Shown here: positions 60,007-64,000 of the stretch, piece after piece
Layout: each line of letters begins with the position of its first letter
How positions within the stretch are numbered: the stretch's first letter is position 1
Program-made: the position numbers and the translations under genes
The notes under the pieces: generated by a model
Told to the model about the DNA's origin: nothing
Databases searched by the model: none
What the model saw: the letters and a program-made list of their open reading frames with translations, nothing else
Assembly: GCF_024586915.1 (NCBI RefSeq)
Contig: NZ_JANBVS010000010.1
Coordinates: forward strand, 62,001 to 126,000
DNA: 64,000 nt
Direction of reading: 5' to 3'
DNA from: Bradyrhizobium sp. SRS-191
GTDB lineage: Bacteria > Pseudomonadota > Alphaproteobacteria > Rhizobiales > Xanthobacteraceae

Positions 60007-60764
60007 GCACGATCCAGCTGCATGGCAAGCGCGTTGTCGTCACCGGCGCCGCCGGCGGGCTCGGCCGCGGCTTCGCGCTCGCCTTCGCCGCCGCAGGCGC
60101 GGAGGTCGTGGCCGCCGACATCCGCCTCGGCGGGGTCGAGGAGACCGCGCGGCTGATCCGCGACGCGGGCGGCCAGGCGCATGCCGCCGAGGTCGACGTC
60201 GCGAGCGAGCCGTCCACCACAGCGCTGGCACAGTTCGCCGCCGCACGCATGGGCGGTGTCGATGTTCTCGTCAACAATGCCGCGATCTATGCCGGGCTGG
60301 AGCGCCGCGGCTTCGAGGCAATCCCCGAGGCCGAATGGGACCGCGTCATGCGCGTCAACGTCAAGGGGGTGTGGATGATGAGCAAGGCCGCCGCCCCCTG
60401 GATGCGACGCATCGGCGGCGGCGCCATCATCAACGTCTCCTCTGCGACGGTGATGAGCGGCTCGCCGATGTGGCTGCATTACGTGTCCTCGAAAGGCGCC
60501 GTGATCGCGATGACCCGCGCGCTGGCGCGCGAGCTCGGCGACGACAAGATCACCGTCAACGCCATCGCGCCCGGCTTCACGCTCACCGAGGCCAGCCTCG
60601 GCCTGATGGAGAATGCCGCCGAATACGGCGTCTCGCGCGGAGCGTTGAAACGCGCAGCCGATGTCGACGACATGGTCGGCGGCGCGCTGTTCTTCGCTTC
60701 GCCCGCAGCCGCCTTCATCACCGGCCAGACCCTCATCGTCGACGGCGGCCGGCAGTTCAATTAG
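60003..60764 (+). CDS. Short-chain dehydrogenase/reductase
   Basis: 253 residues, classical SDR: TGAAGGLGRGFALAF for the cofactor, NNAAIYAG, catalytic Ser in NVSSATVMSG, YVSSK for Tyr/Lys, and a PG motif after the active site (APGFTLTEASL). It probably oxidises a secondary alcohol to ketone, or primary alcohol to aldehyde, in the diiron/P450 pathway. Confidence 0.93.
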   Translation: MSTIQLHGKRVVVTGAAGGLGRGFALAFAAAGAEVVAADIRLGGVEETARLIRDAGGQAHAAEVDVASEPSTTALAQFAAARMGGVDVLVNNAAIYAGLERRGFEAIPEAEWDRVMRVNVKGVWMMSKAAAPWMRRIGGGAIINVSSATVMSGSPMWLHYVSSKGAVIAMTRALARELGDDKITVNAIAPGFTLTEASLGLMENAAEYGVSRGALKRAADVDDMVGGALFFASPAAAFITGQTLIVDGGRQFN

Positions 60765-60778
60765 GGACGCGAACGCTC

Positions 60779-61102
60779 ATGCCCAGGATCACCTTCATCG
60801 AGCCCGATGGCACGGTGCGGACGGTGGATGCCGAGCGCGACGAAAGCGCCATGCAGGCAGCGAAGCGCAACAGTGTCGACGGTATCATCGGCGAATGCGG
60901 CGGCTCCTGCATCTGCGCCACCTGCCATTGCCACGTCGACGAGGCCTGGCTCGACCGTGTCGGCCCGGCGGGTGAGATCGAGGCCGACGTCCTCGAATTC
61001 GAGGCCACGGACGTGCGGCCGGAGAGCCGCCTCGCGTGCCAGATCGCAATCACAGACGCCCTCGACGGACTGACGCTGCGCGTCGTCGGCCGCAGCCGCT
61101 GA
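60779..61102 (+). CDS. [2Fe-2S] ferredoxin, adrenodoxin/putidaredoxin type
   Basis: 107 residues with the cluster motif C-X5-C-X2-C...C: Cys40, Cys46, Cys49 and Cys87 (GECGGSCICATCHCHV; RLACQIA). This spacing is that of P450-serving ferredoxins, so the P450 at 52999 is the natural partner. It is the last gene before the next promoter. A ferredoxin reductase is not encoded in the window. Confidence 0.92.
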   Translation: MPRITFIEPDGTVRTVDAERDESAMQAAKRNSVDGIIGECGGSCICATCHCHVDEAWLDRVGPAGEIEADVLEFEATDVRPESRLACQIAITDALDGLTLRVVGRSR

Positions 61103-61108
61103 TCGTCC

Positions 61109-61127
61109 GGAGGCAGCGCCGGCCTCC
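61109..61127 (+). terminator. Weak hairpin after the ferredoxin gene
   Basis: GGAGGC-AGCGCCG-GCCTCC, a 6-bp GC stem with 7-nt loop, seven bases beyond the stop. No U-run, so this is a tentative terminator. Confidence 0.35.
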
Positions 61128-61339
61128 TCGTGTCCTCCACATGACCGGCTGATGACGCGCCCCGAGCTGCTCGCTCGAGCGGGCCAATACGTCGCGTCGA
61201 TACGAACGCGTCGATCATCGACGCTACCGATTCATCATCTCGCATCGCATCATCCCGTGGGTGACAAAGCCGCATTCGCCGCGGGTCGGCTGCGCTCGCA
61301 TCGCCGCGAGTTGCCGTCGATCTGGGTGTTCAGGACGAC

Positions 61340-61371
61340 CTAAAGAAAAACCAAAGAACGGGTTCTACACT
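61340..61371 (+). promoter_or_regulatory. SARP-type promoter of the diiron monooxygenase operon
   Basis: Heptamers CTAAAGA (61340-61346) and CCAAAGA (61351-61357), 11 bp apart, then 8 nt, then TACACT (61366-61371). Sixteen of 17 bases (61340-61356) equal those at 52918-52934, and the spacing to the -10 box is identical. Confidence 0.72.
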
Positions 61372-61520
61372 GAACACGTAACATCGAGCGACGACCGATC
61401 AATCCAAGAAAAGAGATCGTGCGCCCGACAGCAGCCGCACAATGTCCGCCCGTTCAAGGGCGGCGCAGCGGCCGCAACGAAGAAGAACGAACGCGACCAT
61501 CAAGCTCGGGAGGAGCAACG

Positions 61521-63005
61521 ATGCCGAAGCTGCAGCGGCGGGATTATTACGATACAGCCCGCGACATGAACTGGGCCTTCTCCTATGTCAGCGAGGACGA
61601 GGTCTTCCCCGAGGAGCTTTCCAAGAGCTTCGGCATCCATGGCGAGCAATGGTGGGGCTGGGACGAGCCGTACAAGCTGACCTATCGCGAATACGTCCAC
61701 AACCAGGCCGGAAAGGACGACGGCATCTATTCGATCCGCTCGACGATCGCGCGTTCCAATCTGTATGACAATCTCGATGCCGGGTGGAAGTCGGCGATCA
61801 AGGCGCATTACGGCGCGATTCCGGTTCCGGAATATTTCGCCTCGATCGGAGAGGCACGCATGGCGCGGTTCGGCCGTGCCGCCGCCTGGCGCAACATGGC
61901 CACGTTCGGGACGCTGGACGAGTGCCGCCACGGCCAGGCACAGATCTACTTCCCCTATTGCCTGCTCGGAAAGGACCCGCAATTCGATTGGGCTCACAAG
62001 GCGATGCACACCAACGAATGGGGCGTGATCGCGGCGCGGAGCCTGTTCGATGACATGTTCACCGCCAATGATGCGATGTCGACGGCCATCCAGCTCACAT
62101 TTACGTTCGAGACCGGCTTCACCAATCTGCAGTTCCTCGGCATGGCCTCCGACGCGCTGCATGTCGGCGACATCGAGTTCGGTGCGCTGATCTCCTCGAT
62201 CCAGACCGACGAGGCGCGGCATTCGCAGCAGGGCGAGCCGACACTGAAGATCATGATCAACAACGGCAGGAAGGCCGAGGCGCAGAAGATGGTCGACCAG
62301 ATGTTCTGGCGATCGTGGAAGCTGTTCGCGCTGCTGACCGGTATCTCCATGGACTACTACACGCCGCTGGAAAGCCGGACGATGTCGTTCAAGGAGTTCA
62401 TGCAGGATTGGATCTGCCGGCAGTTCATGGACCAGTTCAAGGACCTCGGCATGAACGTGCCATGGTACTGGGAGGAGCACTTCCTGCCGGAGCTCGACTG
62501 GGTCCATCACGCCTATCACATGGGCGTCTGGTTCTGGCGACCGACCGTGTGGTGGAATCCGGACGCCGGCGTGTCCGCCGCCGAGCGCGACTGGCTGGAG
62601 CAGAAATATCCCGGCTGGAACGACCGCTTCGGCAAGAAGTGGGACGTGATCGGCGACAACGTGCGCACCGGCCAGATCGAGAAGACCTATCCGGCGACCC
62701 TGCCGATCGTCTGCAATTGCTGCCACATCCCGATCTGCAGCCCGAGCATCGGCAAGGCGCCGCGCATCACCACGCATAACGGCCGCAAGCTGAACTTCTG
62801 CTGCGAGGTCTGCGAGTGGGTGTGGAAGAGCCAGCCCGAGCGCTACGATACTCACCTCTCGATTGTCGACCGCTTCCTGGCCGGCCACATCCAGCCGCCG
62901 ACCTTGGAAGGCGCGCTGCAATACATGGGCATCACGCCCGACGTCGCCGGCAACGACGCCCAGGACTACGCCTGGCACGGCGCATCCCGCCTCGCGGCGG
63001 AGTGA
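61521..63005 (+). CDS. tmoA: Diiron monooxygenase hydroxylase alpha subunit (toluene-4-monooxygenase TmoA type)
   Basis: 494 residues. Diiron ligands Glu104, Glu134, His137 (DECRHGQ), Glu197, Glu231 and His234 (DEARHSQ) fall at the same numbers I recall for T4moH, as does Thr201. A C-terminal YHS-like cysteine region (CNCCHIPIC, NFCCEVCEWVW, about 400-440) is also as in TmoA/DmpN enzymes. GGGAGGAG precedes the ATG. Pocket residues are mostly conserved (Ile100, Ala107, Gln141, Phe176, Phe196, Phe205), but position 103 is Pro instead of Gly and 180 is Phe. It inserts oxygen into an alkene, alkane or arene; the substrate is unknown. Confidence 0.92.
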   Translation: MPKLQRRDYYDTARDMNWAFSYVSEDEVFPEELSKSFGIHGEQWWGWDEPYKLTYREYVHNQAGKDDGIYSIRSTIARSNLYDNLDAGWKSAIKAHYGAIPVPEYFASIGEARMARFGRAAAWRNMATFGTLDECRHGQAQIYFPYCLLGKDPQFDWAHKAMHTNEWGVIAARSLFDDMFTANDAMSTAIQLTFTFETGFTNLQFLGMASDALHVGDIEFGALISSIQTDEARHSQQGEPTLKIMINNGRKAEAQKMVDQMFWRSWKLFALLTGISMDYYTPLESRTMSFKEFMQDWICRQFMDQFKDLGMNVPWYWEEHFLPELDWVHHAYHMGVWFWRPTVWWNPDAGVSAAERDWLEQKYPGWNDRFGKKWDVIGDNVRTGQIEKTYPATLPIVCNCCHIPICSPSIGKAPRITTHNGRKLNFCCEVCEWVWKSQPERYDTHLSIVDRFLAGHIQPPTLEGALQYMGITPDVAGNDAQDYAWHGASRLAAE

Positions 63006-63100
63006 TCTGCTCGCGGCTGACAGCATAGACAGAGAGGCGCCGCTCACGAGCGGCCCGACCGCGACATCACAACAGATAACAACACATCTGGGAGGCAAGC

Positions 63101-63346
63101 GTGGCCCTGTTCCCGCTCCAAGCCAATTTCCGCGGCGACTTCGTCGTCCTGCTCATCCCCGTCGACGACAGCGACGACATGAGCATCGTGGCCGACAAGG
63201 TCGCGCAGCACGCAGTCGGACTGCGCGTCGCCGAGAAGAGCGCGCCGAAATGCGTCTATCACAACGGCCGCGAGCTGCCGTCGTCGATGACGGTCGCGCA
63301 ATCCGGCATCCAGCCGATGGATTGGATCGAGGTGGCCTATGTCTGA
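63101..63346 (+). CDS. tmoB: Diiron monooxygenase gamma subunit (TmoB type)
   Basis: 81 residues, ubiquitin-like small hydroxylase subunit: LFPLQANFRGDFVVLLIPVD, ADKVAQHAVGLRVAEK and TVAQSGIQPMDWIEV closely follow TmoB. GTG start with GGGAGG upstream. Its end overlaps the Rieske gene by eight bases. Confidence 0.92.
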   Translation: MALFPLQANFRGDFVVLLIPVDDSDDMSIVADKVAQHAVGLRVAEKSAPKCVYHNGRELPSSMTVAQSGIQPMDWIEVAYV

Positions 63347-63719
63347 CGATGCCAGCGTGACATGGCGGCAAGTCGCCACTCTGGACGACCTCTGGGAGGG
63401 CGACTTTCTCGGCGTCGAGGTCGACGGCGAGGAGGTGATCGTGGTGCATCTGCCGGGCGGCGAACTGCGCTGCTTCCAGGGCATGTGCCCGCACCAGGAG
63501 ATCCTGCTGGCCGACGGCAAGGTCGATTTCCAAGCCGGCACCATCACCTGCTCGGCCCATGAGTGGGAGTTCAGCATGGAGGACGGCCGCGGCCTCAACC
63601 CGCGCGACTGCCGCCTCTTCCGCTACGAGGTGAAGAAGGAAGGCGAAGCCATTCTCGTCGGCGTGCCCCATGACGGCCGGCTGCGCCGCCTGCGCCACAA
63701 GACCGAACAGGATGCATAG
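63339..63719 (+). CDS. tmoC: Rieske-type ferredoxin of the diiron monooxygenase (TmoC type)
   Basis: 126 residues with Rieske motifs CPHQEIL and CSAHEWEF, which bind a [2Fe-2S] cluster through two Cys and two His. It carries electrons from the reductase (TmoF, expected beyond the window) to the hydroxylase. About 14 residues longer than typical TmoC, with a basic C-terminal tail (RLRRLRHKTEQDA). Confidence 0.93.
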   Translation: MSDDASVTWRQVATLDDLWEGDFLGVEVDGEEVIVVHLPGGELRCFQGMCPHQEILLADGKVDFQAGTITCSAHEWEFSMEDGRGLNPRDCRLFRYEVKKEGEAILVGVPHDGRLRRLRHKTEQDA

Positions 63720-63729
63720 GACGAAGCTC

Positions 63730-64000
63730 ATGACCACGACAGCAGCACCGAAACTGGTCGGCCCCGTCATCCGCGGCGTCGACGAGGACATCATCGACGC
63801 CGTGATCGCAGCAAGCGAGCAGGACAATCCTGACGCCGAGATCGTCGTCGAGGACCGCGGCGGCTACGTCCGCATCCAGGCCGATCGGAATTTTCGCCTG
63901 ACGCAGAAGAGCATGCAGGCGGCGCTGGGCCGGCCGTTCCGGCTCGCCGAGATCGAGCCGAGCCTGGTGTCGTTCGGCGGCCGGCTCGATTCGATGGACG
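63730..64000 (+). CDS. tmoD: Diiron monooxygenase effector protein (TmoD/MmoB type), cut by window edge
   Basis: The first 90 codons from the ATG at 63730 to the window end: VGPVIRGVDEDIIDAVIAAS, EDRGGYVRIQAD, ALGRPFRLAEIEP and LVSFGGRL match the cofactorless effector that tunes the hydroxylase active site; full length should be about 100-110. The beta subunit (TmoE) and reductase (TmoF) are expected just beyond. Confidence 0.9.
   Translation, partial: MTTTAAPKLVGPVIRGVDEDIIDAVIAASEQDNPDAEIVVEDRGGYVRIQADRNFRLTQKSMQAALGRPFRLAEIEPSLVSFGGRLDSMD

Larger units (their letters stand above)
61103..61520. other. Promoter region of the diiron monooxygenase operon
   Basis: 418 bp with no supported gene. 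It holds a GC hairpin near its start, the SARP-type promoter at 61340 and a leader of about 150 bp before tmoA. Confidence 0.6.

Noticed and set aside
61500..63098. Minus-strand frame of about 530 codons over tmoA
   Set aside because: Antisense shadow of the hydroxylase with no recognisable motif.
1..64000. CRISPR arrays, tRNA/rRNA genes, insertion sequences
   Set aside because: No regularly spaced repeats, cloverleaf-like genes or transposase motifs were seen on reading both strands.

Overview
The window is GC-rich, densely packed DNA that looks like an alphaproteobacterial chromosome of the Bradyrhizobium/Rhodopseudomonas type. This is inferred from gene content (tripartite tricarboxylate transporter, complete sox cluster, many aromatic-degradation enzymes, MCPs) and codon style; no rRNA or tRNA gene is present to settle it. 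I see no insertion sequence, prophage or CRISPR array.

Region 1 (about 1-30.4 kb) is a patchwork of catabolic and transport modules, each with its own regulator. (a) A GntR/FCD regulator sits between a quinone-reductase/VOC-dioxygenase/TctC unit on the minus strand and an FAH-hydrolase/AA_synth/TctB/TctA unit on the plus strand; the same palindrome, ATTTTCGAAAAT, lies in front of both units. (b) A putative periplasmic RidA-like protein and a class III (E. coli-type) homoprotocatechuate dioxygenase. (c) A chemoreceptor and two secreted metallo-beta-lactamase-fold hydrolases. (d) A minus-strand operon of a TPP enzyme, HpaE-type aldehyde dehydrogenase, class I HpaD dioxygenase and a GlcD-type FAD oxidoreductase, divergent from a LysR gene. 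(e) A LuxR regulator, a perfect 24-bp dyad, an NMT1/SsuA-type ABC transporter and an SDR-MoaF fusion. (f) A MarR regulator with a flavin aromatic hydroxylase.

Region 2 (about 30.6-47.4 kb) is a sulfur-oxidation island: soxXYZABCD in one long minus-strand operon that continues into two DsrE-like proteins, an alpha/beta hydrolase and a YeeE/YedE transporter; soxW, ccdA/soxV, soxS and a SqrR/BigR/SoxR-type ArsR repressor; a rhodanese with a split YeeE pair; and another YeeE. Four intergenic copies of an ATATTC-containing operator, two of them exact ATTC-N8-GAAT, mark the probable regulon of the repressor, which has cysteines at 42 and 108 as in persulfide sensors. An unknown periplasmic protein is under one of these operators.

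Region 3 (about 47.4-64 kb) starts with an AT-richer gap and a large multicopper oxidase, then holds the most unusual system: a regulator joining an N-terminal MEDS-like sensor domain to a SARP-type winged helix and BTAD, followed by cytochrome P450, a two-subunit PEP-synthase-like phosphotransferase (sizes like phenylphosphate synthase), an HD protein, aldehyde dehydrogenase, a second HD protein, SDR, an adrenodoxin-type ferredoxin and then a toluene-4-monooxygenase-type diiron system (tmoA, B, C and partial D, running off the right edge). In front of the P450 and in front of tmoA lies the same promoter element: two heptamers 11 bp apart (CTAAAGA...CCAAAGR) followed after exactly 8 nt by a TANANT -10 box. 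That is the geometry of Streptomyces SARP promoters. I infer one hydrocarbon-oxidation regulon in which a hydroxylated product may be phosphorylated and later dephosphorylated or oxidised; the substrate is unknown.
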